A DNA stretch of 64,000 nucleotides, from assembly GCF_016907365.1 (NCBI RefSeq), contig NZ_JAFBBV010000001.1, positions 2,480,001 through 2,544,000 on the forward strand, read 5' to 3'. Position 1 is the first letter of the stretch. Each line of letters begins with the position of its first letter. The DNA comes from Oerskovia paurometabola (GTDB lineage: Bacteria; Actinomycetota; Actinomycetes; Actinomycetales; Cellulomonadaceae). The notes beneath the pieces are model-generated. The model saw nothing but the letters and a program-made list of their open reading frames with translations. It ran no database searches and was not told where the DNA came from. Shown here piece by piece: positions 35,600-50,670 of the stretch. A program made the translations under genes and the position numbers.

Positions 35600-36742
35600 A
35601 TGCGAACCATGGGAGTCGAGGAGGAGTTCCTCCTCGTCGGGCCCGACGGCATCCCCACCGCCGTCGCGACCGAGGTCATCGAATCGTCCGGCACCACCGA
35701 GGTCACCGAGGGAGGGCTCGGGGCGTCGGGCGGCTCGCGCCCGGACCGGTCCGGCGGCGCCCCCGGCGGCGACCTCGAGCTCGAGCTCATGGAGGAGCAG
35801 CTCGAGACCGGCACGCACCCCTGCGCCGACCTGTCGGACCTCGCCCAGGAGATTCGCGACGGGCGCATCCGGGCCAACAAGGCCGCCGAGCAGCGCGACG
35901 CGCGCATCGTGGCCCTCGGCACGTCGCCCGTCCCCGTCTCCCCCACCACGGTCGGAAAGCTCCGCTACCTCGCGGCGCGCGCCGCGTTCGGGCTCACGGC
36001 ACGCGAACAGCTCACGGGCGGCTGCCACGTCCACGTCGCGGTCTCGTCCGACGCCGAGGGGGTCGCGGTCCTCGACCGCATCGGTCCCTGGCTCGCCCCG
36101 CTCCTCGCGCTGAGCGCCAACTCGCCGTACTGGCAGGGCGAGGACAGCGGGTACGCGAGCTTCCGCTCCCAGGTCTGGTCACGATGGCCGACGGCGGGCC
36201 CGGCCCCGTCGTTCGGCACGCCCGAGGCGTACCGCGCCACGGTCGACGCCCTGGTCGCCACGGGCACGATCCTCGACACCGCGATGATCTACTTCGACGC
36301 CCGGCTGTCCGCGTCCTACCCCACGGTCGAGATCCGCGTCGCGGACGTGTGCCTCGACGCCGACACCGCGACCTTGCTCGCGGCCCTGGCGCGCGGGCTC
36401 GTCGAGACCGCGGCGCGCGAGGCCGACGCGGGCGTCTCGGCACCCATGCTGCACCCCGAGCTCCTGCGCACCGCCTCCTGGCGGGCCGGGCGCTCCGGGA
36501 TCTCCGGCGACCTGGTCTCGCCCCTCACGTGGAAGCCCGCGACCGCGCACGACGTCGTGGGCCAGCTCGTCGCGCACGTGCGCGAAGCCCTCGTCGACGC
36601 GGGCGACCTCGACGCCGTGACCGAGCTGCTCGGACGGCTGTGGTCGAACGGCGGCGGCGCCGGACGCCAACGCACGTGGTTCGCGAGCTCGGGCGACCTG
36701 CGCGCCGTGGTCGAGCGGGCCGCGGAGGCGACGCTGGCCTGA
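35600..36742 (+). CDS. ybdK: Carboxylate-amine ligase, GCS2 (YbdK) family
   Basis: Glutamate-cysteine-ligase-like ATP-dependent enzyme, 380 aa. Landmarks: MGVEEEFLLV at the start (metal-binding Glu residues), ELELMEEQLETGTHPC near 62, GGCHVHVAV near 145, and EIRVADVCLDADT near 245. E. coli YbdK has weak gamma-glutamylcysteine synthetase activity; the natural role is unsettled. The ATG at 35600 starts the conserved GVEEEF segment. A glycine-rich insert sits at residues ~40-60. Divergent from pflB. Confidence 0.9.
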   Translation: MRTMGVEEEFLLVGPDGIPTAVATEVIESSGTTEVTEGGLGASGGSRPDRSGGAPGGDLELELMEEQLETGTHPCADLSDLAQEIRDGRIRANKAAEQRDARIVALGTSPVPVSPTTVGKLRYLAARAAFGLTAREQLTGGCHVHVAVSSDAEGVAVLDRIGPWLAPLLALSANSPYWQGEDSGYASFRSQVWSRWPTAGPAPSFGTPEAYRATVDALVATGTILDTAMIYFDARLSASYPTVEIRVADVCLDADTATLLAALARGLVETAAREADAGVSAPMLHPELLRTASWRAGRSGISGDLVSPLTWKPATAHDVVGQLVAHVREALVDAGDLDAVTELLGRLWSNGGGAGRQRTWFASSGDLRAVVERAAEATLA

Positions 36743-36792
36743 GGCGCGACGGCCGCTCGGGGGCGCGGCGCCGTCGGGCCTGCACCGGAGCG

Positions 36793-36836
36793 ATCGACGA
36801 GGGGCGCGGACCGTGCGGTCCGCGCCCCTCGTCGAT
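36793..36836. terminator. Bidirectional hairpin between ybdK and dxs
   Basis: A perfect 20-bp stem (arms start ATCGACGAGGGG) with a GTGC loop, between convergent genes; no T tract. Confidence 0.8.
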
Positions 36837-36854
36837 CTCCCCGCCGTGCGGAGG

Positions 36855-38765
36855 TCAGAGCAGCGCGAGCGCCGTGAGCGCGTCGCGCGTGACGTCCTGC
36901 GCCGTGAGGCGGTGCGTGGCCTTGACCTGGTCGATCGACATGTGGTCCAGGAAGACCGTGGGCAGGCCCAGCGGGACCACGGGCACCGTGATCCCGGCCT
37001 CGACCGCCCGCTGCCCCAGGAGAGAGCCCACGCCGCCGTCGGCGAGGCCGTCCTCGATCGTGACCACGAGGTCGTGCTCGCCCGCGAGCTTCACGAGGGC
37101 GGACGGCATGGGCAGGACCCAGGTCGGGGACGCGACCGTGACGTCCACGCCGTGGGCGGCGAGCGCCTCCCCGGCCGCCATCGCGGTACCGGTCATCGAC
37201 CCGACGCCCACGAGCAGGACCTTGCGGGCCGGTGCGGTCGAGGTCGAGGCGGTCTTCTTGGCCGGGACGGCGTCGTGGCGTGCGACGACGTCGACACCGT
37301 CGACCGTCTCGATCGCGGGGATCGGCGCGACGACCGCCCCCTTGGGGTAGCGGACGACCGAGGGCGCGTCGTCGATGTCGACCGCGTGGCGCAGCGCGTC
37401 GCGCAGCGTCGGCTCGTCGCGCGGCGCGGCCAGGTGCAGACCCGGCACGATGCGCAGCATCGCCATGTCCCACATGCCGTTGTGGCTCGCGCCGTCCTCG
37501 CCCGTGATGCCGGCGCGGTCGAGCACGAACGTGACCCCGGCCTTGTGCAGCGCCACGTCCATGAGGACCTGGTCGAACGCCCGGTTGAGGAAGGTCGCGT
37601 AGACCGCGACGACCGGGTGCAGGCCCGCGAAGGCCATGCCCGCGGCCGAGGTCGCGGCGTGCTGCTCCGCGATGCCGACGTCGAACGTGCGCTCGGGGAA
37701 CGCCTCGGCGAACGGCGCGAGGCCCACCGGGTGCAGCATGGCCGCGGTGATCGCGACGACGTCGGGGCGACGACGACCGATCGTGACGATCTCGTCGGCG
37801 AAGACCGACGTCCAACCGAAGCGCGAGGGGGCCACCGGCAGCCCCGTCTCGGGGTGGATCTGCCCGACGGCGTGGAAGCGGTCGGCGACGTCCTGCTCGG
37901 CCGGGGTGTAGCCACGGCCCTTCTCCGTGATGACGTGCACGATCACGGGCGCGCCGTAGGAGCGGGCCCGCACGAACGCGTGCTCGAGGGCCTCGATGTC
38001 GTGGCCGTCGACCGGGCCGACGTACTTGATGCCCAGGTCCTCGAACATGCCCTGGGGCGCGACGACGTCCTTGAGCCCCTTCTTGAGCCCGTGCAGCCAC
38101 TCGTACGCGAACCGGCCGGGGGCGCCCGAGCGCGAGAGCGTGCGCTTGCCCCAGTCGAGGAAGTTCTCGTAGCCGCGCGTGGTGCGCAAGGTCGACAGGT
38201 GGTGCGCCATGCCGCCGATGGTCGGCGAGTAGGAGCGGCCGTTGTCGTTGACGACGATCACCAGGCGCCGGTCCTGGCTCTCGGCGATGTTGTTGAGCGC
38301 CTCCCAGGCCATGCCGCCCGTGAGGGCGCCGTCGCCGATGACCGAGACGACGTGCCGGTCCCGCAGGCCGCGCACCACGTTGGCCTTGGCGATCCCGTCG
38401 CCCCAGCTCAGCGCGGTCGACGCGTGCGAGTTCTCGACGATGTCGTGCGGCGACTCGGCGCGGCTCGGGTAGCCGGACATGCCGTCGCGCTTGCGCAGCG
38501 CGGAGAAGTCCTGGCGGCCCGTGAGCAGCTTGTGCACGTAGGACTGGTGGCCCGTGTCGAACACGAACGAGTCCTTGGGCGAGTCGAACACACGGTGCAT
38601 CGCGAGGGTCAGCTCGACGACGCCGAGGTTCGGCCCGAGGTGCCCGCCCGTGCGGGAGACGGCGGAGACGAGGAACTCGCGGATCTCCGCGGCGAGGGTC
38701 TCCACCTGCTGGGGGGTCAGTCGCCGGAGGTCCTCCGGGGACGTGATGCTGCTCAACAGGGTCAT
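36855..38765 (-). CDS. dxs: 1-deoxy-D-xylulose-5-phosphate synthase
   Basis: Thiamine-dependent first enzyme of the MEP isoprenoid pathway, condensing pyruvate and glyceraldehyde 3-phosphate. The 636-aa protein has [14 protein letters not shown] near 40, the ThDP motif [16 protein letters not shown] near 143, and the transketolase segment [16 protein letters not shown] near 370 with [15 protein letters not shown] near 417. The ATG has GGAGCGG upstream. Single gene, convergent with ybdK and divergent from guaB1. Confidence 0.97.
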   Translation of the reverse strand: MTLLSSITSPEDLRRLTPQQVETLAAEIREFLVSAVSRTGGHLGPNLGVVELTLAMHRVFDSPKDSFVFDTGHQSYVHKLLTGRQDFSALRKRDGMSGYPSRAESPHDIVENSHASTALSWGDGIAKANVVRGLRDRHVVSVIGDGALTGGMAWEALNNIAESQDRRLVIVVNDNGRSYSPTIGGMAHHLSTLRTTRGYENFLDWGKRTLSRSGAPGRFAYEWLHGLKKGLKDVVAPQGMFEDLGIKYVGPVDGHDIEALEHAFVRARSYGAPVIVHVITEKGRGYTPAEQDVADRFHAVGQIHPETGLPVAPSRFGWTSVFADEIVTIGRRRPDVVAITAAMLHPVGLAPFAEAFPERTFDVGIAEQHAATSAAGMAFAGLHPVVAVYATFLNRAFDQVLMDVALHKAGVTFVLDRAGITGEDGASHNGMWDMAMLRIVPGLHLAAPRDEPTLRDALRHAVDIDDAPSVVRYPKGAVVAPIPAIETVDGVDVVARHDAVPAKKTASTSTAPARKVLLVGVGSMTGTAMAAGEALAAHGVDVTVASPTWVLPMPSALVKLAGEHDLVVTIEDGLADGGVGSLLGQRAVEAGITVPVVPLGLPTVFLDHMSIDQVKATHRLTAQDVTRDALTALALL

Positions 38766-38905
38766 AACCGCTCCGTTCCGCCTGCCATTCGACTAGCCCG
38801 ACAACTCTAGGCCGTCAGGGAGGGTGCTCGCGCCCGGAAAGGGCTGGTCACGACGTCTGCACGCGGTGCGCACCCGATCCACCCTCCCCCTCTGGCGTCC
38901 CTCCG

Positions 38906-41087
<2,182 letters not shown>

Positions 41088-41088
<1 letters not shown>

Positions 41089-41996
41089 TGGCACTGCGGC
41101 CCGCCGCGGAGGTCGACGTCACGGTCGACCTCGTGCGCGCCCTGCTCACCGCCCAGCACCCCGACCTGGCCGGCCTGCCCCTGGAGGTCGTCGCGAACGG
41201 TTGGGACAACGTGGTGCTGCGCCTGGGCGACGAGCTCGCGGTGCGGGTCCCGCGCCGCGAGCTCGCGGCCGCGCTCGTGCGCCACGAGCAGGAGTGGCTC
41301 CCGGTGCTCGCACCGCACCTCCCGGTACCGGTCCCCGCTCCCGTGCGGGTCGGGCTTCCCTCCGACGGGTCTGCGGGCCCCTCCTTCCCCTGGTCGTGGA
41401 GCATCGTCCCGTGGTTCGACGGGCTGAGCGCCCTCGCGGTCGACCCCGCGCTGCGCCGCGCGTTCGCCCCCGACCTCGCCGCCTTCCTCGCGGCCCTGCA
41501 CGTCCCGGCCCCGCCCGAGGCGCCCGTCAACCCGTTCCGCGGCGTCCCCCTGGCCGCTCGCGACGAGTCGGTCCGGGAGCGCCTCCTGCTGGGCCACGTG
41601 CCCGACGACGGCGCCCTCCTCGACCTGTGGTCCCGCCTCGTCGAGGTTCCCCCGTGGGACGGGCCGGCGCTGTGGCTGCACGGCGACCTGCACCCGGCGA
41701 ACCTGGTGCTCGCGCCCGGCGACCACCGGCTGGGGGCCGTGGTCGACTTCGGAGACATGACGAGCGGCGACCCGGCCACCGATCTCGCGACCGCCTGGCT
41801 CACGTTCGACGCCGCGGGACGCCGTGTGTTGCGCGACGCCGTGACCGCGCGGTGCGGAACGGACGACGCGACGTGGGAGCGAGCCCGTGGGTGGGCGCTG
41901 GTCCTCGGCACGGCCTTCGCGGCCCACTCGGACGACGACCCGGCGTTCGCCGACCTGGGCGCGCACACGCTCGCGCAGGTGCTCGGCGACGACTGA
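41088..41996 (+). CDS. Aminoglycoside phosphotransferase (APH)-family kinase
   Basis: Kinase-like fold, 302 aa. Nucleotide site ANGWDNVVLRLGDELAVRVPRR near 30, catalytic loop LHGDLHPANLVL near 197, and metal-binding DFGDMTSGDPATDLA near 216. Related to APH/HSK2 small-molecule kinases; substrate unknown, and resistance should not be assumed. The GTG overlaps the nudix stop codon (TAGTG). No ribosome site of its own is evident, so it likely depends on coupling. Confidence 0.88.
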
Positions 41997-42067
41997 GCCA
42001 CCCGTCCCGTACGGCGGCCGGGTCCACGTGCGAACGCGGTCGCGACTCGGGCCCTGGGCCCTCCTCG

Positions 42068-42125
42068 CGAGATGCTGCTCGTTGTCGGGTTCGCCGCCCG
42101 ACGAACGACAACGAGCAGCATCTCG
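42068..42125. repeat. 20-bp perfect inverted repeat with competing inner hairpin
   Basis: CGAGATGCTGCTCGTTGTCG (42068-42087) is exactly repeated in inverse at 42106-42125. The 18-nt spacer contains CCCGAC, which can instead pair with GTCGGG at 42084-42089. Probably the terminator of the guaB1-nudix-APH operon, but the alternative pairing is unusual. Confidence 0.7.
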
Positions 42126-42173
42126 CCGACGAGCAATGCGTGCCACCGGCACCCAGCGGCGAGATACTGGCAC

Positions 42174-42620
42174 ATGGCCACGGACAACAAGACCCGCCCG
42201 CACGACGGCGACGTGGACGCGTTCCTCGCGACCGTCACCCACGCGGTCCGCCGTCGCGACGCGGACACGCTCCTCGCCCTCATGCAGCGAGTCACGGGGG
42301 AACCGCCCGTGATGTGGGGGCCGTCGATCATCGGGTTCGGCCAGTACCACTACGAGTACGCGAGCGGCCGCCAGGGCGACGCGGGAGCGGCGGGGTTCTC
42401 GCCGCGCAAGGCCGCGTCCACGGTGTACCTGCCGGACGGCACGGGAGCCCACGAGGACCTGCTCGCGCGCCTCGGCCCGCACACCACCGGTCTCGTGTGC
42501 GTGTACCTCAAGGACCTGTCGACGAACGACCTCGGCGTCCTGGAGGAGATCGTGCGCCGGTCGTACGAGGCCGTGACGGCGGGCACGTTCACCCAGCGGG
42601 CGCGCGACTCCTCGTCCTGA
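42174..42620 (+). CDS. DUF1801 family protein
   Basis: The stretch EPPVMWGPSIIGFGQYHYEY followed by SPRKAASTVYL is the DUF1801 (YdhG-like) signature; function unknown, fold related to iron-chaperone-like small proteins. At 148 aa it is typical. GATACT ends 5 nt before the ATG, the same leaderless arrangement as the SulP gene. Flanked on both sides by long hairpins, so it is an isolated transcription unit. Confidence 0.9.
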   Translation: MATDNKTRPHDGDVDAFLATVTHAVRRRDADTLLALMQRVTGEPPVMWGPSIIGFGQYHYEYASGRQGDAGAAGFSPRKAASTVYLPDGTGAHEDLLARLGPHTTGLVCVYLKDLSTNDLGVLEEIVRRSYEAVTAGTFTQRARDSSS

Positions 42621-42622
42621 CC

Positions 42623-42678
42623 GGAGCACGACGACGGGGCGCCCCACCCGAAGGTGGGACGCCCCGTCGTCGTGCTCC
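42623..42678. terminator. Bidirectional hairpin between DUF1801 gene and acnA
   Basis: A 26-bp stem with a single mismatch (arms begin GGAGCACGACGACGGGGCG) and a CGAA loop, between convergent genes; no T tract. Confidence 0.8.
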
Positions 42679-42755
42679 CCGCGCGGGGCGAGCGGCGCCG
42701 TCGGGCGTGCGGGAGATCCCGGGCCCGACGGCGCCGCACCCGCGGCGGACGCTCG

Positions 42756-45524
<2,769 letters not shown>

Positions 45525-45696
45525 GGTTGCTCCTTCTACCTGGCGAGGGTGGTGACGACCACCGCGGCCGGGGCACCGCGCGGGCTCTGCGGCCCGCGCC
45601 GTGCACCCGGCACGGCAGGTCGTCGAATGACGATCAAGATGGTTCTGGGGGCTTTGCCCAGCCTACGCCGGGCCGGCGACGCTCCGAAATGTCGCC

Positions 45697-45734
45697 GACA
45701 CACAGCATAGCGCATTTATCTTGACGTCAAGATA
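45697..45734 (-). promoter_or_regulatory. acnA promoter and 18-bp palindromic operator
   Basis: TATCTTGACGTCAAGATA (45717-45734) is a perfect palindrome. On the minus strand it contains TTGACG, a good -35 box, followed 15 nt later by TATGCT. A repressor bound here would block RNA polymerase. It overlaps the last codons of the upstream ATPase gene. A half-site, ATCTTGA, recurs near 45634-45640. MarR/PecS-type control (as TamR does for Streptomyces aconitase) is a candidate only. Confidence 0.65.
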
Positions 45735-48235
45735 TCGACCTTGGCGCGACCGGCCGTGGACCCTCCCCCGAGCCGCGGCGTGAGCACGCGGTACACGGCC
45801 TCGATCGCGACCCACCCCACGACCACGGCGATCGCGATGACCACCGCCTCGCTCGCCGTCGGGACCTGGAGCGCGAAGAAGTCCCGCACCCACGGGACCG
45901 CCACCGCGAGCGCCGCGCAGGCCGCGAGCGCAGCGATCAGCGCGATCTTCCACCCGTTGACCGGGCGCGCCTGGATGCCCACGATCCACAACGACACCCC
46001 GATGAGCACGAGCGTCGCGGCCGAGCGTGCGTCGTCCGTCCCGACGAGCGGGCGCAGGTACCCGTACACGGCCAGGATCACGGCCCCGATCACCACGCCC
46101 GCCGGGATCGCGAAGCTCAGCACGCGCCGCAGGAACCCGGCGAGGTAGCGGCGGTCGTTGGGCGGCAGCGCGAGGAAGAACGCCGGGATGCCGATCGTGA
46201 GCGAGCCCGCGAGCGTCATGTGCCGTGGCAGGAACGGGTACGGCCACACGAGCAGCACGACCGACACCGCGAGGATCGCGGCGTACGTCGTCTTGGCGAG
46301 GAACAGGCTCGCGACGCGCTCCATGTTCGCCATGACCCGGCGCCCCTGCCCCAGCACCCCGGGGAGCGTCGCGAACCGCCCGTCGACCAGCACGACCCGC
46401 GCGACGGCCTTGGTCGCGGGCGCGCCGTTGCCCATCGCGATCCCGAGGTCCGCGTCCTTGAGCGCCAGGGCGTCGTTGACGCCGTCGCCCGTCATGCCGA
46501 CGACGTGGCCGCGGGACTGGAGCGCGTGCACGATCGCGCGCTTCTGCTCGGGCGTCACGCGCCCGTACACGTCGTGCGCGGCGACGACGTCGGCGAGCTC
46601 GTCGGGGTCGGTCGGCAGCTCGCGCGCGTCGAAGCCCTCGACCCTGACCCCCTCCCCGTGCAGCCCGACCGAGGTCGCGATCGCCGCGACCGTGTCGGGG
46701 TTGTCGCCCGAGATGACCTTGGCCCGGGTCCCCTGGCGCCGGAAGTACTCGAGCGTCTGCGCGGCGTCGGGGCGGATGCGCTCTCCGAGCACCGCGAGCA
46801 ACGCGGGGGCGAGGTCGGACGGGAGGGGCGCCTGCGCCGTCGGGAGTCCGGTCGGGGCGTGCGCGAGCAGGACCACGCGCGCCCCCGTGCCCGCGGACTC
46901 GTGGACCTCGGCGAGCGCGGTCGCCGCCGGACCGTCGGTGCGCCCGGCGAGCAGGATCTCGGGCGCTCCCAGCACGAACGCCCCCGCGCCGGTGCGCACC
47001 GCGCTCCACTTGCGCGCCGAGGAGAAGGGGACGGCCTCGGCGACCGCGGCGGGCGCCGTGTCCGCGAGCCCCTCGGCGAGCGCCTTGGACGTCGCGTTGC
47101 CGTCCGGGTCGGCCGCGAGCGCCGCGAGCGCTTCGCGCGCGCCCTCGACGGCGGCCAGGGGGCGCAGCGCGGTCAGGGCGACGTGCCCATCGGTGAGGGT
47201 GCCGGTCTTGTCGAGGCACAGGACGTCGACGCGTGCGAGGATCTCGACCGCGGGCAGCTCCTGGACGAGGACCTTCTGGCGTGCGAGCAGCGTGGCCGCG
47301 ATCGCGAAGTTGAGCGAGGTGAGCAGGACCAGGCCCTCGGGGATCATCCCGACGACGCCCGCGACGGCCGCCACGACGCCGTCGCGCCACGTCCCGTCCG
47401 CGATCGACTCGCGCACGCCGCCCGTGTAGTACAGCTGGCTCCAGAACAGCAGCAAGGAGATGGGCACGATCCCGATCGAGACGACCTTGAGGATCTTGTT
47501 GACGCCCTCGCGCAGCTCGGAGCGGACGACCGAGAACTTCTTGGCCTCGGAGGTGATGCGCTGGGCGTACCCCTCCTCGCCCACGCGCACCACGCGGCAC
47601 ACCGCGGCGCCTGCGACGACGGCCGACCCGGAGAGCACCTCGTCGCCCACGGCCTTGCGCACGGGGCGCGACTCCCCCGTGAGCATGGACTCGTCGACCT
47701 CGAGCCCTGTGACGTCGAGCACCCGGGCGTCGGCCGGGACCTGGTCGCCCGTCCCGACGAGCAGCACGTCGTCGAGGACCACCTCGTCGAGCGCGACCTG
47801 CTGCTCGGTGCCGTCCCGCACGACCCGGGCGTAGGGCGCGGTGAGGATCGAGAGACGGTCGAGCGTCCGCTTGGCCCGGTACTCGGTGACGATGCCGATC
47901 GCCGCGTTGATGACGACCACGAACCCGAAGACCGCGTCGGGCCACCTGCCCGTGAGGAGGACGAGCGTCACGGCGATCGCGAGGATCAGGTTGAACAGCG
48001 TGAAGACGTTGGAGCGCAGGATCGCGGTCAGCGAGCGCGAGGTCGAGCGGGTGGTCAGGTTGGTCTGCCCGGCCCGGACGCGCGCCGCGACCTCCTGGGC
48101 GCTCAGCCCGGGTTCCGCGCCGGGACGTGACGCGGGGGTGCCGTCCTGCGGTCCCGTCCCCCGGCCCGACGGCGGAGCGCCCGCCGGGCCCTGGGGTCCG
48201 GTCGCGGACGTGTCGTCGTCGGCGAGGCTGCTCAC
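45716..48235 (-). CDS. ctpE: P-type ATPase, CtpE-like calcium transporter
   Basis: A cation pump of 839 aa. It has TGES in the actuator domain (MLTGESRPV near 180), the PEGL transmembrane motif (GMIPEGLVLLTSLNFA near 285), the phosphorylation site CLDKTGTLTDG near 341, and hinge GDGVNDALALKDADLGIAMG near 590. The PEGL form and overall sequence match mycobacterial CtpE, a calcium importer important for the cell surface. The first 45 residues are disordered. The GTG start follows GAGGG closely, so leaderless expression is possible. Confidence 0.9.
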   Translation of the reverse strand: MSSLADDDTSATGPQGPAGAPPSGRGTGPQDGTPASRPGAEPGLSAQEVAARVRAGQTNLTTRSTSRSLTAILRSNVFTLFNLILAIAVTLVLLTGRWPDAVFGFVVVINAAIGIVTEYRAKRTLDRLSILTAPYARVVRDGTEQQVALDEVVLDDVLLVGTGDQVPADARVLDVTGLEVDESMLTGESRPVRKAVGDEVLSGSAVVAGAAVCRVVRVGEEGYAQRITSEAKKFSVVRSELREGVNKILKVVSIGIVPISLLLFWSQLYYTGGVRESIADGTWRDGVVAAVAGVVGMIPEGLVLLTSLNFAIAATLLARQKVLVQELPAVEILARVDVLCLDKTGTLTDGHVALTALRPLAAVEGAREALAALAADPDGNATSKALAEGLADTAPAAVAEAVPFSSARKWSAVRTGAGAFVLGAPEILLAGRTDGPAATALAEVHESAGTGARVVLLAHAPTGLPTAQAPLPSDLAPALLAVLGERIRPDAAQTLEYFRRQGTRAKVISGDNPDTVAAIATSVGLHGEGVRVEGFDARELPTDPDELADVVAAHDVYGRVTPEQKRAIVHALQSRGHVVGMTGDGVNDALALKDADLGIAMGNGAPATKAVARVVLVDGRFATLPGVLGQGRRVMANMERVASLFLAKTTYAAILAVSVVLLVWPYPFLPRHMTLAGSLTIGIPAFFLALPPNDRRYLAGFLRRVLSFAIPAGVVIGAVILAVYGYLRPLVGTDDARSAATLVLIGVSLWIVGIQARPVNGWKIALIAALAACAALAVAVPWVRDFFALQVPTASEAVVIAIAVVVGWVAIEAVYRVLTPRLGGGSTAGRAKVDILTSR

Positions 48236-48302
48236 CCCTCGATTGTGCCCGCCGCGCGCCGCCGTGCCCTGTCGAGGCTGGACGAACGAGCGCCCGGACG
48301 CG

Positions 48303-49319
48303 TCACAACCACCGGTGGTGCTTGAAGATCGCGTAGAGGGTGAACCCCATCGCGACCATCGCGAGGATCGCGAGCGGGTACCCGTAGACCCAGTCCAGCT
48401 CGGGCATCCGGGCGAAGTTCATGCCGTAGATCGTGCCGACGAGCGTGGGGGCGAACAGGATCGCCGCCCAGGACGAGATCTTCTTGACCTCCTCGCCCTG
48501 CGCGAGGCTCGTCTCGGAGAGCCTGCGCATCTCCTCGTTCTGGTGCTGCGCGACGAGCGTGGCCTGCACCATGAGGGCGTTCTGCAGGAGCACCCGGAAC
48601 GAGTCGGCCTGCTCCGCGAGACGCAACGAGTGGTCGAGCACATCGCGCAGGTTCCGCTGGAGCTCGATGTCGACGCCGTACTTCTCGGAGCCGCGCTCGA
48701 GCGCCTGGAGGATGCCGACGACCGGGTGGGTGGCGCGCTGGAAGGCGATGACCTCGCGCGAGAGCTCGTAGATCCGTCGTGAGACGGCGGGGTCCCCGCT
48801 GAACAGCTGGTCCTCGATCTCGTCGATGTCGTTCTGCAGCCCGGCGACCACAGGGGCGTACTCGTCGACGACCTGGTCGAGCACCGCGTAGAGGATGGCC
48901 TCCGGACCGAGGCGCAACAGCTCGGGCGTCGCCTCCAGGCGGCGGCGGACCGCGCCGACGTCCGGGGACTCGGCGTGGCGGACCGTCACGACGTAGTCGG
49001 GCCCGACGAAGACGTGCAGCTCGCCGAACTCGACGCGCTCCTCGGCGTCCAGGTAGCGGGCCGGACGCAGGACCACGAAGAGGTTGTCGTCGTAGCGTTC
49101 GAGCTTGGGCCGCTGGTGGGCCGCGATCGCGTCGTCGACGGCGAGACGGTGCAGCGAGAACTCGTCGGCGACCGCACGGATCTCGGCCTCGCTCGGCCGG
49201 TAGAGCCCGATCCACGCGAGCCCGCGCCGCTCGCGCAGCGTCTCGAAGGTCTCGTCGAGGCTCGACGGGTTGGCCGTGCGCCGTCCGTCGACGTAGACCG
49301 CGTTGTCGACGATCCCCAT
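48303..49319 (-). CDS. corA: CorA family Mg2+/Co2+ transporter
   Basis: Pentameric magnesium channel, 338 aa. A large cytoplasmic N-domain leads to two C-terminal membrane helices with the GMN selectivity motif in TIYGMNFARMPEL near 297. The C-terminus is basic (KHHRWL). It follows closely behind (upstream of) the CtpE gene on the same strand, 67 bp apart, so the two divalent-cation transporters may share a transcript. Confidence 0.95.
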   Translation of the reverse strand: MGIVDNAVYVDGRRTANPSSLDETFETLRERRGLAWIGLYRPSEAEIRAVADEFSLHRLAVDDAIAAHQRPKLERYDDNLFVVLRPARYLDAEERVEFGELHVFVGPDYVVTVRHAESPDVGAVRRRLEATPELLRLGPEAILYAVLDQVVDEYAPVVAGLQNDIDEIEDQLFSGDPAVSRRIYELSREVIAFQRATHPVVGILQALERGSEKYGVDIELQRNLRDVLDHSLRLAEQADSFRVLLQNALMVQATLVAQHQNEEMRRLSETSLAQGEEVKKISSWAAILFAPTLVGTIYGMNFARMPELDWVYGYPLAILAMVAMGFTLYAIFKHHRWL

Positions 49320-49391
49320 GCGTGCACCCTTCCGGTCGGTCGGTCGCGTCCGTCCGGAGCGCGGCGACCATCATGGCAGGTGGCGTGGGTC

Positions 49392-50525
49392 CTACTCGTC
49401 GTCGCGCGTCGTGCCCGACGGTTCACCCGTCAACGGGGTGACGCGCTCGGGGGTGTCCTTGCGCGGTCGGTAGACGACCTGGGCGTGGAAGACGAAGCGC
49501 AGGAGGAACGCGACGACGAGGGTCAGCGCCTGGGCGACCACGGGCGGCATCCCCGTCAGGACGACGAGCCAGTGCAGGAACGGCAGCCGCACCGCGGCCT
49601 CGATGCCGTTGAACGTGAAGGACTGCGCGGCACGCCGCCACACGCTGCGCCCCTCCGAGCGCAGGTCGTGGAACACGAAGTGCTCGAGCAGCAGGAAGTT
49701 CGTCACGATCGTGACCGCGGCCGAGACCACCGCGGCGGGCATGTAGTGCACGCCGAACTGCTCCAGACCCCACATGATCGCGAGGTTCATGACCGCGCCG
49801 AACGCGCCCACGAGCGCGAACGTCGACAGCCGGCCGAACCGCAGCGCCGTGAGCTGCTGGAGGTACCGCAGCCCGTTCGCGAACGTCGCCTTCGACTCGC
49901 CGGCGAACCTCTCCCCGAAGACGAACGGCTCCTCGACCACCGCCACCTTGTTGCGCGCGAGGACCTCGAGCAGGATCTTGAACCCTCGGGGGCGCAGCCC
50001 CGCGAGATCGATCGACGCCGTGCGGACGGCGAAGAACCCGGTCATGGGGTCGGTCACGTTCCGCAGCCGCACCGGGAACATCGAGCGGGCCAGCAGCGAG
50101 GACGCGGTCGACACGAGGTGACGCCAGCGCCCGTCGAGACCGCCCGCATCACCTCCCCCGACGTAGCGGGAGGCGACCACGACATCGGCTCCGGTCTCCC
50201 GAGCGGTCTCCAGGAGCACCGGAACCATCTCCGGCGGGTGCTGCAGGTCCCCGTCCATGACCACGACCCACTCGCCCCGCGCGGCCCGCAACCCCTCGAC
50301 CACCGCGCCGCTCAGCCCACCGACCGGGTCGTCCCGGTGCAGCAGCCGCACGGGCAGCCGCGAGGACGTGGCCACCCGCTGGATCACGTCGGGGGTGTCG
50401 TCTCGGGAGTCGTCGACGAACAGCAGCTCCGCGTCGAGCCCTTCGACCGCGTCGCCGAGTCGGCGCACGAGCTCGCCCACGTTCGGACCCTCGTTGAACG
50501 TCGGAACCACCACGGTGACCTGCAT
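49392..50525 (-). CDS. GT2 glycosyltransferase fused to GtrA membrane domain
   Basis: A 377-aa dolichyl/polyprenyl-phosphate sugar synthase-like protein. The GT2 domain (1-~225) has VVVPTFNEGPNVGELV, LFVDDSRDDTPD and the metal motif VVMDGDLQHPPEM. A GtrA domain (~245-365) adds four hydrophobic helices (starting LVGAFGAVMNLAIMW). It likely makes a polyprenyl-P-sugar for cell-surface glycosylation, the GtrA part helping flipping or anchoring. The ATG at 50525 is preceded by AGAGGG; a start 6 codons earlier is possible. Confidence 0.9.
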   Translation of the reverse strand: MQVTVVVPTFNEGPNVGELVRRLGDAVEGLDAELLFVDDSRDDTPDVIQRVATSSRLPVRLLHRDDPVGGLSGAVVEGLRAARGEWVVVMDGDLQHPPEMVPVLLETARETGADVVVASRYVGGGDAGGLDGRWRHLVSTASSLLARSMFPVRLRNVTDPMTGFFAVRTASIDLAGLRPRGFKILLEVLARNKVAVVEEPFVFGERFAGESKATFANGLRYLQQLTALRFGRLSTFALVGAFGAVMNLAIMWGLEQFGVHYMPAAVVSAAVTIVTNFLLLEHFVFHDLRSEGRSVWRRAAQSFTFNGIEAAVRLPFLHWLVVLTGMPPVVAQALTLVVAFLLRFVFHAQVVYRPRKDTPERVTPLTGEPSGTTRDDE

Positions 50526-50670
50526 GCGCCCTCTTCTGCTCATCAGGCCGGCGGGACCCGGCACGTCCACCCATCGTCTCCCGAGACGGGCACGGGCGAC
50601 AGGCGAACGCCGGCTGTCCCGGTGCCGTCCGCACGAAGGTACAGGTCAGGGGTTCCGGACGCCCCCCGGC

